A program made the translations under genes and the position numbers. Positions 18,056-27,369 of a stretch of 64,000 nt of DNA are shown here, piece after piece. The notes under the pieces are model-generated. The model searched no databases. It had not been told where the DNA came from and saw only the letters and a list, made by a program, of their open reading frames with translations. Origin of the DNA: Marinobacter halodurans (GTDB lineage: Bacteria; Pseudomonadota; Gammaproteobacteria; Pseudomonadales; Oleiphilaceae); contig NZ_SJDL01000004.1 in NCBI RefSeq assembly GCF_004327985.1, positions 62,001 to 126,000 on the forward strand. Direction: 5' to 3'. Every line of letters starts with the position of its first letter. Position 1 is the stretch's first letter.

Positions 18056-19282
18056 TCAGACCGCTTCAATACCCATGGCCTGGGCCGCCAGCCGGTTCTT
18101 GATGCCGTCCCGACCATCCAGCCAGCGCATGCCGGCATTACGGATCCAGCGCAGGGGCAGCTCGTCCCGGGCAAACAGCTGCTTGAAGCCTTCCATCGCC
18201 GCCATCATGGCGAGGTTCTCGCCCTTGCGGCGCCGCTGGTAGCGGGCCAGGGCCGAGGGTTCGCCTGCCGGCAGCCCGCTTTCCCGCAGGCGCGCCATTT
18301 CCTCCAGCAACACCCGCACGTCGCCATAGCCCAGGTTGACGCCCTGGCCGGCCAGCGGATGGATGGTGTGGGCGGCGTCGCCGATCAGGGCCAGGCCCGG
18401 TTTGACGTAGTCCTTGGCGTGGCGCTGGCGCAGCGGGAAGGCAAAGCGCCGGGAAACGGCTTTCACCGCACCCAGCTGGCGCTCGATGGCCGCTTCCAGC
18501 TCCACCGTAAAAGCCGCGTCGTCCAGCGCCATCAGGCGTCGGGCTTCGGCCGTGTCCTGTGACCAGACAATGGAACAGAAATGGTCGCTGCCGGCTTCAT
18601 TGGCCAGCGGCAGGAACGCCAGCGGGCCGGTGGGCGAGAAGCGCTGCCAGGCCGTGGCCTGGTGCGGCTGGGCGGTTTCCACGGTGCAGACGATGCCCTG
18701 CTGGTCGTAGTCCCACTCCCGCGTGGGCAGGCCCGCCCACTGACGCACCCGCGATTGCGGGCCGTCGGCGGCCACCACCAGGTCAGCCTGTAACCGGCGG
18801 CCGTCTTCGAGTTGAATGCCGTGGCACCCGGCGTCCCCGGTCCAGCCGCTCACCGACACCCCGGCAAACAGCTCCAGGGACGCCCCGGAAACGGCATTCA
18901 TCAACGCCCGCACCAGGCTCCGGTTTTCCACGATCGTGCCCAGCGACGGGACACCCATGGCAGCCGCCTCGAAGTGGATACGCCCGGTGCCATCCGCGTC
19001 CCAGACGGCCATGTCGGCGTAGGGACAATGCCGTTCCGCCGTCACCGCCTCCCAGACGCCGAGTGTTTGCAGCAACGCCTGGCTGGCCAGCGACAGGGCA
19101 CTGACCCGCGGTTCGAAGTCGTCCACCGTCGCGGCTGAATCCAGCGGGCGCACGGCATCCTCCAGGGACGCCGTTTCCACCAGACCGACCTGCCAGCCCT
19201 GCCGGCAAAGTCCCAGTGCGGCGGCGGCACCGGTCATACCGCCGCCGACCACCAGGATATCGAAGTGTTGCGGGGTGCTCAT
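18056..19282 (-). CDS. ubiI: UbiI/VisC-type FAD-dependent ubiquinone hydroxylase
   Basis: A 408-residue flavoprotein monooxygenase of the UbiH/UbiF/VisC/COQ6 family. The Rossmann FAD motif is DILVVGGGMTGAAAALGL, the second FAD motif DLVVAADGPQSRVRQW (DG type) and the third GLALIGDAAHTIHPLAGQGVN, abridged. It lies last in ygfB-pepP-ubiH-ubiI, where ubiI (visC) normally sits, so C5 hydroxylation is the likely reaction; a UbiF-like C6 role cannot be excluded by sequence. It starts at the ATG overlapping the ubiH stop (ATGA). Confidence 0.88.
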   Translation of the reverse strand: MSTPQHFDILVVGGGMTGAAAALGLCRQGWQVGLVETASLEDAVRPLDSAATVDDFEPRVSALSLASQALLQTLGVWEAVTAERHCPYADMAVWDADGTGRIHFEAAAMGVPSLGTIVENRSLVRALMNAVSGASLELFAGVSVSGWTGDAGCHGIQLEDGRRLQADLVVAADGPQSRVRQWAGLPTREWDYDQQGIVCTVETAQPHQATAWQRFSPTGPLAFLPLANEAGSDHFCSIVWSQDTAEARRLMALDDAAFTVELEAAIERQLGAVKAVSRRFAFPLRQRHAKDYVKPGLALIGDAAHTIHPLAGQGVNLGYGDVRVLLEEMARLRESGLPAGEPSALARYQRRRKGENLAMMAAMEGFKQLFARDELPLRWIRNAGMRWLDGRDGIKNRLAAQAMGIEAV

Positions 19283-20553
19283 GACGATTTTCCTGCGGAA
19301 CGGCTTGTGGCATGCGGCCCCATTCCCATCGCCCGGCGGGCAAACCAGCGCCGGGCGCCGGGAACCAGGTCGAGCCCCACCAGTCCGGCATCGCGGGCCG
19401 CGGACAGGGCGGCGGAGTGGTGACCAAAGATCTGGATCAGCGAATCGGAGAAGCGAACCGTGTCCTGCTGGTCCTGCCGGTGGCGTGACTGGTAGGCCTG
19501 CAGGATGCCCAGGTCCCCCAGCGGGCGACCGGCATCCACGGCCGACTGGAACGCGTCCACCAGCGCCACCAGTCCCCGCAACGCCAGGTTGAACCCCTGC
19601 CCCGCCACCGGATGCAGCGTATGGGCGGCGTTCCCCACCAGCACCATGCCCGGGCGCACCGCTTCCTGCACGGTGGTCAGGGGCAGTGGGTAATGCGTGC
19701 ATTCGCCCATCTTCACAAAGCGCCCCAACCGCCAGCCGAAGCGGGTCTGCAAACGGGCCAGGCGGTCACGGCCGTCGAGGGCCAGGATCCCTTCCAGCGC
19801 GGCGTCTTCCAGGGTCCAGACCAGCGCCGCCTCACGCCCGGCGCGCCCGGGTTTGCCCCGCGGCAGCAGCGCCATGGGGCCGGCATCGGTAAACCGCTCG
19901 TAGGCCACGAAGTCGTGGGGGTTGCTGAACGTCACGTTGGCGATCAGGGCGTTCTGGCCATAATCGCTGGTATCCACATTGAAGCCCAGCTGCTCCCGCA
20001 AACCGGACCGTCCACCGTCGGCCACCACCAGGCAGCGGGCGCGCAGGGACAGGGTGTCTTCACCCCGCGACAGCCGCACGTTGACGCCCTCAGCCAAGGG
20101 CTCCACACCGACCACCTTCGCCGGCGCCTGCCAGCTCACCGCAGACTGTCCGGCCAGAGCCCGCATCAATACGAGGCCCAGCAGGCGGTTGTCCACCACA
20201 TAGCCCAGCGCATCCTGGCCGTGCTCCTCCGCGGACAGCCGGGTAGCGCCGAAGCGGCCCCGGTCGGAGACGTGGATGCGTCGGATCGGCGTGGCATGGG
20301 GGCTCAGCGCCGGCCACAGCCCAAGGTCCCCGTAGATCAGCCGTGAGCCCCAGGCCAGCGCCGTGGAGCGGGCGTCATAGCTGGGCTGGTAGTCCTCCGG
20401 CCGGGCGTCCGGCGCGAGCGGGAACGCCTCCGCCACCGTCACCCGCAGCTGCGGCAACCGATGGGACAGGGCCAGGGCCAGGGTGGCGCCGGCAAGTCCG
20501 CCACCGGCAATCAGGATATCGGTATCGAACGCAGGATGATGCGGCTCGCTCAC
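19279..20553 (-). CDS. ubiH: 2-octaprenyl-6-methoxyphenol hydroxylase UbiH
   Basis: A 424-residue FAD monooxygenase for C1 hydroxylation in ubiquinone synthesis. The FAD-binding motif DILIAGGGLAGATLALAL lies near residues 10-27, the DG motif is VVADGGRSGLREQLG, and GMVLVGNAAHTLHPVAGQ has Asn in place of the usual GD Asp, as is common in UbiH. It sits between pepP and ubiI in one leftward operon, 14 bases from the pepP stop. Confidence 0.93.
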   Translation of the reverse strand: MSEPHHPAFDTDILIAGGGLAGATLALALSHRLPQLRVTVAEAFPLAPDARPEDYQPSYDARSTALAWGSRLIYGDLGLWPALSPHATPIRRIHVSDRGRFGATRLSAEEHGQDALGYVVDNRLLGLVLMRALAGQSAVSWQAPAKVVGVEPLAEGVNVRLSRGEDTLSLRARCLVVADGGRSGLREQLGFNVDTSDYGQNALIANVTFSNPHDFVAYERFTDAGPMALLPRGKPGRAGREAALVWTLEDAALEGILALDGRDRLARLQTRFGWRLGRFVKMGECTHYPLPLTTVQEAVRPGMVLVGNAAHTLHPVAGQGFNLALRGLVALVDAFQSAVDAGRPLGDLGILQAYQSRHRQDQQDTVRFSDSLIQIFGHHSAALSAARDAGLVGLDLVPGARRWFARRAMGMGPHATSRSAGKSS

Positions 20554-20567
20554 GGGTCGTGCAGTCC

Positions 20568-21884
20568 TCAGTCGGCCATCAGGGCTTCGATGTCGGCAAC
20601 GGTTTTCGGCGCGCCTTCGCTCAGGACACGACAGCCGTCTTTGGTGACCACCACGTCATCCTCGATACGGATGCCGATGCCCCGCCACTGCTCATCGACG
20701 TCCAGGTTGTCCGGCGCGATGTACAGACCGGGTTCCACGGTGAGCGCCATGCCGGGCTCCAGTACCCGCCAGGCGCCACCGACCCGGTAGTCGCCCACGT
20801 CATGCACATCGAGGCCCAGCCAGTGGCCGGTGCGGTGCATGAAGAACGGCCGGTAGGCCTCCTGTTCCAACGCCTCGTCCAGGGTCATGTTCCTGAGGAT
20901 ACCGAGGTCGATCAGTCCCTGGGTCAGAACATTCAGCGCCGCCTCATGGGGGTGATTCCAGTGGTTGCCCGGTTTCACCGCCTCGATCGCCGCGTACTGG
21001 GCGGCCAGCACGATCTCGTAGACCGCCCGCTGGGGATCGGTGAAGCGGCCGCTGACCGGGAAGGTGCGGGTGATATCGGAGGCGTAGTTTTCCAGTTCAC
21101 AGCCGGCATCGATCAGGACCAGATCGCCGTCCTTCAGCGGGGCGCGGTTCTCGATGTAGTGCAGGATGCAGCCGTTGGCGCCACTGCCGACAATCGACGG
21201 ATAGGCCGTGGAACGGGCGCCGTGGGACATGAAGGTGTGCAACAACTCGGCTTCCAGGTTGTATTCATGGCCGCCCCTGCGCGCCCGCTTCATGGCGTTG
21301 CAGTGGGCCTCGGCGCTGATCTGGCCAGCCCTGGCCATCACCTTGATCTCCGCCGCGCTCTTGTACAGACGCAGATCGTGCAGAGTGTGCTCCAGGGCCA
21401 CGAACTCACCCGGCGGATGGGCGCCGGTACGCACCTTGGAGCGGATGGTCTTGACCCAGTCCATCACCTGGCTGTCGAACGCCTTGTCCTTGCCCAGCGG
21501 GTAGTAGACCCGGCTGCGGCCCTCGATCATGCCCGGCAGGATGTCGTCGATATCGGCAATGGGAAAGGCATCGTCGAAGCCGAGTTTTTCGATGGCGCCC
21601 TCCGGCCCCATCAGGAAACCGTCCCACAGCTCCTTCTCGGGATTACGCTCCTTGCAGAACAGCACCGCCTCGCCATGCTCGCGACCGGGAATCAGCGCCA
21701 GCACCGCATCCGGCTCTTCGAAACCGGTGAGGTAGTAGAAGTCGCTGTCCTGCCGGTACGGATGCAGCACGTCGCGGTTGCGCACCCGCTCGGGCGCGGC
21801 CGGCACGATGGCGATGCTGTCCGGTGCCATGAGTTCACTCAGGGCCTTGCGGCGGGCGGCAAATTCTTTGATCGGCATGGGCAT
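20568..21884 (-). CDS. pepP: Xaa-Pro aminopeptidase PepP
   Basis: A 438-residue proline aminopeptidase of the M24 pita-bread fold. The N-terminal AMP_N domain includes DSDFYYLTGFEEPDAVL. Two-metal ligands appear in DAGCELENYASDITRTFP, HRTGHWLGLDVHD, LTVEPGLYI and GIGIRIEDDV. It releases N-terminal residues next to proline in the cytoplasm. The ATG at 21884 follows GAGAGAGG; a second in-frame ATG lies two codons later. Its position next to ubiH is conserved across gammaproteobacteria. Confidence 0.96.
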   Translation of the reverse strand: MPMPIKEFAARRKALSELMAPDSIAIVPAAPERVRNRDVLHPYRQDSDFYYLTGFEEPDAVLALIPGREHGEAVLFCKERNPEKELWDGFLMGPEGAIEKLGFDDAFPIADIDDILPGMIEGRSRVYYPLGKDKAFDSQVMDWVKTIRSKVRTGAHPPGEFVALEHTLHDLRLYKSAAEIKVMARAGQISAEAHCNAMKRARRGGHEYNLEAELLHTFMSHGARSTAYPSIVGSGANGCILHYIENRAPLKDGDLVLIDAGCELENYASDITRTFPVSGRFTDPQRAVYEIVLAAQYAAIEAVKPGNHWNHPHEAALNVLTQGLIDLGILRNMTLDEALEQEAYRPFFMHRTGHWLGLDVHDVGDYRVGGAWRVLEPGMALTVEPGLYIAPDNLDVDEQWRGIGIRIEDDVVVTKDGCRVLSEGAPKTVADIEALMAD

Positions 21885-21897
21885 AAACGGGCCTCTC

Positions 21898-22488
21898 TCA
21901 ATGAAGCGTCTTGTCGGCGGGCGGCTCCGGGGCGTTGAACTCGGTAAACACCGTGAGTGCTCCGACCCGCACGTACTCGGTAATCTCGTTGAACTGCTGT
22001 TCGCCTTCCTCGCTGTCGCCCTCGCCTTCGGCCACCTGGCTGATGGCCACCAGGTCCTCCACCAGCTCGCGGATCTCGCCGGTGGCTTCACCCAACTGGC
22101 GCCCGGCCATCAGCGCCATGCCTTCCAGGAAACCGCGGACCCAGGCGGACAGCGCCTGCAGCCGCTGATCCAGCGCATAGTCGTCGTCCGGCAGTAGCGG
22201 CGTAAAACTCAGGTCCGACGATTGCAGCGAGGCCAGGGTGACCTCGTAGGCGGTATCCAGGAAGGTGCGCAGCTCGTCGCTGCTGTCGACCGCTTCCGGC
22301 GCCACACCCATATTCTCGCAGGCCAGGGAGCGCCACTCTTCCGGCTTCAGGCGACCGCCGGCAGCAAGCCGGCCACAAAGTCCGCCGTGCAGTTCGGCGG
22401 GGTGGCTGAACGCCTTATAGGAGGCGAACAGATTGGCCCAGGATTCGAAGTCTCCCAGGGACGGCGTTGAGGTTTCGTTCTCAGTCAT
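21898..22488 (-). CDS. ygfB: YgfB/YecA (UPF0149) family protein
   Basis: A 196-residue acidic, all-helical protein of the UPF0149 family. Signature parts are SHPAELHGGLCGRLAAG, QRLQALSAWVRGFLEGMAL and EITEYVRVGALTVFTEF. In Pseudomonas, YgfB controls a beta-lactamase regulator, but its general function is unclear. It is first of the leftward pepP operon and divergent from the coiled-coil/zapA genes. The chosen ATG at 22488 opens the conserved part; the longer frame to 22695 is not family-like. Confidence 0.88.
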   Translation of the reverse strand: MTENETSTPSLGDFESWANLFASYKAFSHPAELHGGLCGRLAAGGRLKPEEWRSLACENMGVAPEAVDSSDELRTFLDTAYEVTLASLQSSDLSFTPLLPDDDYALDQRLQALSAWVRGFLEGMALMAGRQLGEATGEIRELVEDLVAISQVAEGEGDSEEGEQQFNEITEYVRVGALTVFTEFNAPEPPADKTLH

Positions 22489-22673
22489 TACTCGACTTAC
22501 GTTGGCAGTATTGAATGGGTCACTATCGTAGCACCCGCAGCCGGCAAAGGCATCGGTCGCGCCCTCGTCAAACCACCTGTCGCCTGACCCAGCGTAAATC
22601 ATTGCCCGTCGATGCACGGACGTGCACGACGTCGCAGATCCGGCCAACATGACGGGACGGCAAGATCTGCAAA

Positions 22674-22702
22674 TTGACCCCCTACCGGGCCGCATTTATA
22701 GT
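22674..22702 (+). promoter_or_regulatory. Sigma-70 promoter of the zapA operon
   Basis: TTGACC, exactly 17 bases, then TATAGT, about 60 bases before the first gene. Among the best sigma-70 matches in the window. Confidence 0.6.
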
Positions 22703-22762
22703 TGATTGGGTAACTTACGGAGAATTCCTCTTCCAGACTCTTCGCCCGGGAAGTAGAACGCC

Positions 22763-22969
22763 ATGGATCAGTCCGAACTGCAGGCCCTCGCCGACAAGGT
22801 GGACCGCCTGATTGCTCGTTGTCAGAAACTGGAGCAGGAGAACGCTTCCATGCGTCAGATGCAGGACGACTGGAACCGCGAACGCGCCCAGCTCATGCAG
22901 AAAAACGATCTCGCACGCAACAAGATTGAAGCGATGATTGGCCGCCTCAGGGCACTGGAGCAACACTGA
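22763..22969 (+). CDS. Small coiled-coil protein (TIGR02449 type)
   Basis: A 68-residue, almost wholly helical protein with heptad spacing (LQALADKVDRLIARCQKLEQ, then IEAMIGRLRALEQH). It matches the small coiled-coil family that stands directly upstream of zapA in Pseudomonas and relatives. ZapB-like in character, so a cell-division role is plausible but unproven. Confidence 0.8.
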   Translation: MDQSELQALADKVDRLIARCQKLEQENASMRQMQDDWNRERAQLMQKNDLARNKIEAMIGRLRALEQH

Positions 22970-23024
22970 TTCCGGCTGTCAGGGAACGCCCGAATCGCCA
23001 ACCGACCTACACCAGAGGTTCCCA

Positions 23025-23315
23025 ATGTCCGACAAACCCACCACGGTCGAAGTCAACATCCTCGACAAGGCGTACCTGGTTGCCTGCCCCGACGAAGCCC
23101 GCGGCGAGTTGCAGCAGGCCGCCCGCCACCTGGATTCCCAGATGCGGGAGATCCGTGCCAGCGGCAAGGTTTTCGGCACCGAACGGATCGCTGTGATGGC
23201 CGCGCTCAACATCACCCACGAGTTGCTCCAGAACGACGTTTCCGAAGGCGCCGCCAAAGTCCTGGAGCGCATGAACAGCCGGCTGGATGAAGCGCTGGGC
23301 GAATCAGGAAACTGA
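23025..23315 (+). CDS. zapA: Cell division protein ZapA
   Basis: A 96-residue FtsZ-associated protein that bundles FtsZ filaments. The N-terminal globular part has VEVNILDKAYLVACPDEAR and the central helix VFGTERIAVMAALNITHEL, followed by the C-terminal coiled coil. The ATG at 23025 follows AGAGG. It precedes the 6S RNA gene, the standard order. Confidence 0.93.
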   Translation: MSDKPTTVEVNILDKAYLVACPDEARGELQQAARHLDSQMREIRASGKVFGTERIAVMAALNITHELLQNDVSEGAAKVLERMNSRLDEALGESGN

Positions 23316-23364
23316 CCCGCCTGTCTCATTGTTAATGCCAATGACCGGGATTTCCGAAACACGT

Positions 23365-23395
23365 TTGCAATCGCACCCGGTCTAGCCCGTATAAT
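23365..23395 (+). promoter_or_regulatory. Promoter of the 6S RNA gene
   Basis: A perfect TATAAT (23390-23395) lies about 8 bases before the predicted 6S start. TTGCAA (23365-23370) is the -35 candidate, with a long 19-base spacer. Confidence 0.55.
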
Positions 23396-23402
23396 GACGT
23401 CA

Positions 23403-23580
23403 CTTCCTGGGATGTTCGCTGGTCGGATACGTCCTCGAGCCGATGCGCAATACCTAGGTGGCTACTTCAGGGCATTGTGAGCATGTCCCCCATGCAGGGG
23501 AAAGCCTAATATGTCACAGCGGCCACCACCTTGAACTTTAGGGTTCAAGGGCCACATCCGATAACGGCATCCCGGGAAGC
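23403..23580 (+). ncRNA. ssrS: 6S RNA
   Basis: About 178 bases between zapA and ygfA, the conserved place of ssrS. The ends pair as in 6S RNA: TTCCTGGGATG (23404-23414) with CATCCCGGGAA (23568-23578), 10 Watson-Crick pairs plus one G-U. Conserved inner blocks include GAGCCGATGCGCAATACC, GTGAGCATG and ACCTTGAAC...GGGTTCAAGGG. It mimics an open promoter and sequesters sigma-70 RNA polymerase in stationary phase. The exact ends are approximate. Confidence 0.92.
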
Positions 23581-23635
23581 TTATCTTTCTCTCCTTACGC
23601 CCGACCGACGATCGCTTCAGGACACTAGACCGCAC

Positions 23636-24355
23636 GTGACAGCCTTCTTGCCTCCCCTTCCAGCCAGTCCGGATCGCAAACGGCTGCGCCGCCAGTTGCG
23701 CCAGCGCCGTCGCTCACTGTCACCCGCAGCCCAACGCAAGGCTTCAAGAGCCCTGGTGCGCCAGTTGATGCGGTATTTTTCCCAGTCGCGGGCGCGCCAC
23801 ATCGGGCTGTACCTCCCCAACGATGGCGAGATCGATCCCAGGGCCTTCATTATCGAAGCCCGCCGCCGGCGCCAGACGGTCTATCTGCCGGTGCTTCATC
23901 CCATTCTCGGCAACCGGCTCTGGTTCTACCGGCTCGACCCCACCACACGCCTGAAACCGAACCGCTTTGGCATTCCCGAGCCGGCCGCCCGCAATGCCCC
24001 ACGCCGGGCCCCCTGGGCGCTGGATGCGGTGCTGATGCCACTGGTGGGATTCGATCGCCAGGGCGGGCGACTGGGCATGGGCGGCGGTTTCTACGACCGC
24101 ACCTTTGCATTCAAACGACGGGAAGCGGCTCGGCCGCCAGCGTTGATCGGTCTGGCGCACGACAGCCAACAGGTGGAGAAACTACCGGTCGAGTCCTGGG
24201 ACGTGCCCATGGACGCGGTGATCACGCCTGCGCGACAGGTCGCCTGCGATGTGGGAGGTATTCGGGAGCGGCAGGAACCGGGTCGTCTGTTTATCGGACA
24301 TTTCCGGCTGGGCGAGAAACGGCAGGGGCGACTGCGGCGCCGCACCCTGAATTGA
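23636..24355 (+). CDS. ygfA: 5-formyltetrahydrofolate cyclo-ligase
   Basis: A 239-residue enzyme that converts 5-formyl-THF to 5,10-methenyl-THF with ATP. The features are an Arg-rich start (RKRLRRQLRQRRRSL), IGLYLPNDGEIDP, DAVLMPLVGFDRQGGRLGMG and GGFYDRTF. The GTG at 23636 is my chosen start; the frame runs back into the 6S gene at 23531. It directly follows 6S RNA, an association conserved in proteobacteria, where ygfA lies in the 6S read-through transcript. Confidence 0.92.
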   Translation: MTAFLPPLPASPDRKRLRRQLRQRRRSLSPAAQRKASRALVRQLMRYFSQSRARHIGLYLPNDGEIDPRAFIIEARRRRQTVYLPVLHPILGNRLWFYRLDPTTRLKPNRFGIPEPAARNAPRRAPWALDAVLMPLVGFDRQGGRLGMGGGFYDRTFAFKRREAARPPALIGLAHDSQQVEKLPVESWDVPMDAVITPARQVACDVGGIRERQEPGRLFIGHFRLGEKRQGRLRRRTLN

Positions 24356-24364
24356 AATGAAAAG

Positions 24365-24388
24365 CCCGGCAAAACACCGGGACTCTTC
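24365..24388 (+). terminator. Weak terminator after ygfA
   Basis: CCCGG, a 7-base loop and CCGGG, followed by ACTCTTCC rather than a clean T-run, just past the ygfA stop. Confidence 0.35.
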
Positions 24389-24410
24389 CTGTTGGCGCTC
24401 GAAAAGCTTG

Positions 24411-24572
24411 TCAGTCTTCCAGCATTTGCAGCAGCGATGAATCCGCAGAGTCGGCCATGCTGACCGCCCTGGATTTCGGTTCGGACGCCTGCAACGAGGT
24501 CAGTCCGGTCACCGCAAGACCAATGACGAAAAGAAAAACGAGCGCCCGTATGACGTCAGGCTTTCGTTCCAT
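24411..24572 (-). CDS. Small single-span membrane protein, 53 aa
   Basis: A short leftward ORF with a GGGGGA ribosome site about 10 bases before its ATG. A charged start (MERKPDVIR) is followed by one hydrophobic helix (ALVFLFVIGLAVTGLTSL) and a hydrophilic tail ending LQMLED. It could also be a secreted peptide with a signal sequence cut near LQA. I do not recognise the family. Codon use (GC-rich third positions) fits a real gene, whereas the DNA to its right is AT-rich. Confidence 0.55.
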   Translation of the reverse strand: MERKPDVIRALVFLFVIGLAVTGLTSLQASEPKSRAVSMADSADSSLLQMLED

Positions 24573-24903
24573 TGTTTTGCATCCCCCAATGCGAACGGTT
24601 TCTTTACCGTTTTCTATCTCTGTTTTATGAATCTGCGCAGCCAGTTCACCATCTTAAAGCCAAAATCATGAAAAGACCGTCACAAATTGCGGACTTTAAA
24701 ATCTTACGGCAATCAGGTGTTTATTTTTTATTCAGAGAATTGCAGTAAATAGTATCAGCTAACTGTGGCATTACAATTTTTTACAGATTACAGAAGGTTC
24801 ATCTTTCAACCCGACGATTATCCCTGCCTGACCGACGTAAAAAAAAACGGCCGGAATCCGCATGTGAAGCGAACTCCGCCCGGTCGATCGTGCCGGCAGG
24901 TTC
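24573..24903. other. AT-rich gene-free region
   Basis: Between the small membrane protein and the ilvA stop. 24590-24800 is the most AT-rich stretch of the window's left half, with TATTTTTTATTC and ATTACAATTTTTTACAG. It probably holds the promoter of the 53-aa gene. A run of seven or eight A at 24839-24846 reads as a T-run on the minus strand and could end ilvA transcription after an imperfect GC-rich stem. No further gene is seen. Confidence 0.4.
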
Positions 24904-26433
24904 CTAGCGCCCGTTACCGTTGCCCAGGAACAGCCGATAGGCCTCATTGTCGGTCACTTCCTCGTAGCGGAAACCCACCTTGTCGAGCATCTTGGTGAAG
25001 GCACCGGTCTCGTGATCCTCGACCTGCGCGCCCATCAGGACGCGACTGTAGGCCGCCCCGTGGTTGCGGTAGTGGAACATGGAAATGTTCCAGCGGGTGC
25101 CCAGCGACATCAGGAACTTCAACAAGGCACCGGGACGCTCGGGAAACTCGAACTGGAAAACCTTCTCGTTGTGGATGTGCGGCGCGTGGCCACCCACCAT
25201 GTGGCGGATGTGCTGCTTGGCGATATCGCTGTCGGTCAGATCGATCACCGGATAGCCGCCATCGCGCAGGTCCTGGACCAGTTCGTCGCGCCCGAGCCCG
25301 CCGGACTGGATCTGTATCCCGACGAAGATGCACGCTTCGTCGCCGTCCGAGTAGCGGTAGTTGAACTCGGTGATGTTGCGCTTGTGCAGCGCATTGATGA
25401 ACGACTTGAAGCTACCCGGCCGTTCCGGAATGGTCACCGCCAGGATGGCTTCGCGTTGCTCGCCGATCTCCGTGCGCTCGGAGATATAGCGCAGCCGGTC
25501 GAAGTTCATGTTGGCACCGCTCAGCACGCCGGCCAGGTTCTGGCTGACCACGCCCTCGCGCTGCACGTACTTCTTGATGCCGGCGACGGACAGCGCCCCG
25601 GCCGGTTCACAGATGGAGCGGGTATCGTCGAACACGTCCTTGATGGCCGCGCAGATCTCATCCGTGGACACAGTGATCACCTCATCCACGCATTCCTTGC
25701 AGACGTCCCAGGTGTTCTTGCCGATCTGCTTGACCGCCACGCCGTCGGCGAAGATGCCCACTTCATCGAGCACCACACGCTCGCCAGCCGCCAGGGCCGC
25801 CTGCAGACAGTTGGAGTCTTCCGGCTCCACACCGATGATCCGGGTTTGCGGGCGCAGGTACTTGATGTAGGCGGCCATACCGGCGATCAGCCCGCCACCA
25901 CCGACCGGGACGAATACGGCATGCAACGGCTTGGTGAACTGCCACAGCAACTCCATGGCCACGGTGCCCTGACCGGCGATGACGTCCGGGTGGTCGTAGG
26001 GGGGGATATAGGTCAGCCCCTGTTTTTCCACCAGTTCGGCGGCGTGCGCGGCGGCTTCGTCGAACGCGTCCCCCTTGAGGACCACCTTGGCACCGCGATC
26101 CCGCACCGACTTCACCTTGATCTCCGGCGTGGTCTGGGGCATCACGATCACCGCCTTGATCCCCAACTCCTGGGCCGCCAGCGCCACGCCCTGGGCATGG
26201 TTGCCGGCGGAGGCGCAGATCACGCCCTTTTCCCGCTGTTCCTCGGTGAGATGGGAAATTGCGTTATAGGCGCCACGACACTTGAACGAGAAGACCGGCT
26301 GCAGGTCCTCCCGCTTCAGAATAATGTGATTGTTGAACCGCTTGGACAGGTTACGGGCATGAGTCAGCGGCGATTCAATCGCCACATCGTAGACTCGGGC
26401 ATCGAGTATTTTCTTGATGTAGCGCTGTGGCAT
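24904..26433 (-). CDS. ilvA: Biosynthetic threonine ammonia-lyase IlvA
   Basis: A 509-residue PLP enzyme, the first step of isoleucine synthesis (threonine to 2-oxobutanoate). PLP lysine is in FSFKCRGAYN near residue 51; the phosphate-binding loop VGGGGLIAGM and the SAGNHAQGVA loop are present. Two C-terminal ACT-like domains (from about residue 325, beginning ILAVTIPERPGSF and FQFEFPERPGALLKF) give isoleucine/valine allostery. Divergent from rpiA, as in many gammaproteobacteria. Confidence 0.96.
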   Translation of the reverse strand: MPQRYIKKILDARVYDVAIESPLTHARNLSKRFNNHIILKREDLQPVFSFKCRGAYNAISHLTEEQREKGVICASAGNHAQGVALAAQELGIKAVIVMPQTTPEIKVKSVRDRGAKVVLKGDAFDEAAAHAAELVEKQGLTYIPPYDHPDVIAGQGTVAMELLWQFTKPLHAVFVPVGGGGLIAGMAAYIKYLRPQTRIIGVEPEDSNCLQAALAAGERVVLDEVGIFADGVAVKQIGKNTWDVCKECVDEVITVSTDEICAAIKDVFDDTRSICEPAGALSVAGIKKYVQREGVVSQNLAGVLSGANMNFDRLRYISERTEIGEQREAILAVTIPERPGSFKSFINALHKRNITEFNYRYSDGDEACIFVGIQIQSGGLGRDELVQDLRDGGYPVIDLTDSDIAKQHIRHMVGGHAPHIHNEKVFQFEFPERPGALLKFLMSLGTRWNISMFHYRNHGAAYSRVLMGAQVEDHETGAFTKMLDKVGFRYEEVTDNEAYRLFLGNGNGR

Positions 26434-26642
26434 GGAGCAATTCCCTTCTCTGGGTTTTCGGATTGGATCGATCGGGTGAATGGGTAGGTGAAAACCCTCA
26501 AGTCTAAGGACTCAGCGGGCGGGGCGTCCAGCACTATTGGTGGGCAATCGCGATGCAGGTCAGCTTTTCCTGTATGCCCGCCAACCGGCCCGGTATACTG
26601 ATGGCCCTTCGACAATTCCCATTTTCATCTGGCGAGGACGCT

Positions 26643-27314
26643 ATGACCCAGGACGAACTGAAGCAGGCCGTCGCCCGGGCCGCCATCGATATCATCACCC
26701 CGAAGCTGGCCAAGGACAGCGTGATCGGTGTCGGGACCGGCAGCACGGCGAACCATTTCATCGACATGCTGGCCGACCTGAAGGCGCGTTTTGACGGCGC
26801 TGTCGCCAGTTCCGAAGCCACCGCCGAACGCCTGAAAAAGCATGGCATCCCGGTCTACGACCTCAACTCGGTAAGCAGCCTCGAGTTCTACATCGATGGC
26901 GCCGACGAAGCCAACGACCACCTGGAACTGATCAAGGGCGGCGGGGCTGCCCTGACCCGGGAGAAAATCGTGGCGGCGGTCGCGAAGACTTTCATCTGTA
27001 TCGCCGACGAGTCCAAGCGCGTCGACCTGCTGGGCGCGTTCCCGCTGCCGGTGGAAGTGATTCCCATGGCCCGCAGCCACGTGGCGCGGCAGATCGTCAA
27101 GCTGGGCGGTGATCCGGTCTACCGGGAAGGTGTGGTCACGGACAACGGCAACGTGATCCTCGACGTCCACAACCTCACCATCAACAACGCCATCGAACTG
27201 GAGCGGGACCTGAACCAGGTCGTGGGCGTGGTGACCAACGGCCTGTTTGCGCACCGCCCGGCGGATATCCTGCTGCTGGGGACGCAGAACGGAGTGGAGA
27301 CGGTGGACCGGTAG
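26643..27314 (+). CDS. rpiA: Ribose-5-phosphate isomerase A
   Basis: A 223-residue pentose-phosphate enzyme interconverting ribose-5-P and ribulose-5-P. Motifs [36 protein letters not shown] (catalytic Glu) and a C-terminal [15 protein letters not shown] are intact. The ATG at 26643 follows GAGG by 5 bases; the longer frame from 26553 includes the TATACT (26594-26599) that is probably its -10 box. Confidence 0.96.
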   Translation: MTQDELKQAVARAAIDIITPKLAKDSVIGVGTGSTANHFIDMLADLKARFDGAVASSEATAERLKKHGIPVYDLNSVSSLEFYIDGADEANDHLELIKGGGAALTREKIVAAVAKTFICIADESKRVDLLGAFPLPVEVIPMARSHVARQIVKLGGDPVYREGVVTDNGNVILDVHNLTINNAIELERDLNQVVGVVTNGLFAHRPADILLLGTQNGVETVDR

Positions 27315-27369
27315 CCTGGCCTCGACGCGGAGAGCTAGAGCAGAAGATCGGGCGCCTGGCGGCGCCTCA

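Noticed and set aside
25012-26487. 491-aa plus-strand frame
   Set aside because: Antisense to ilvA; no ribosome site and no domain.
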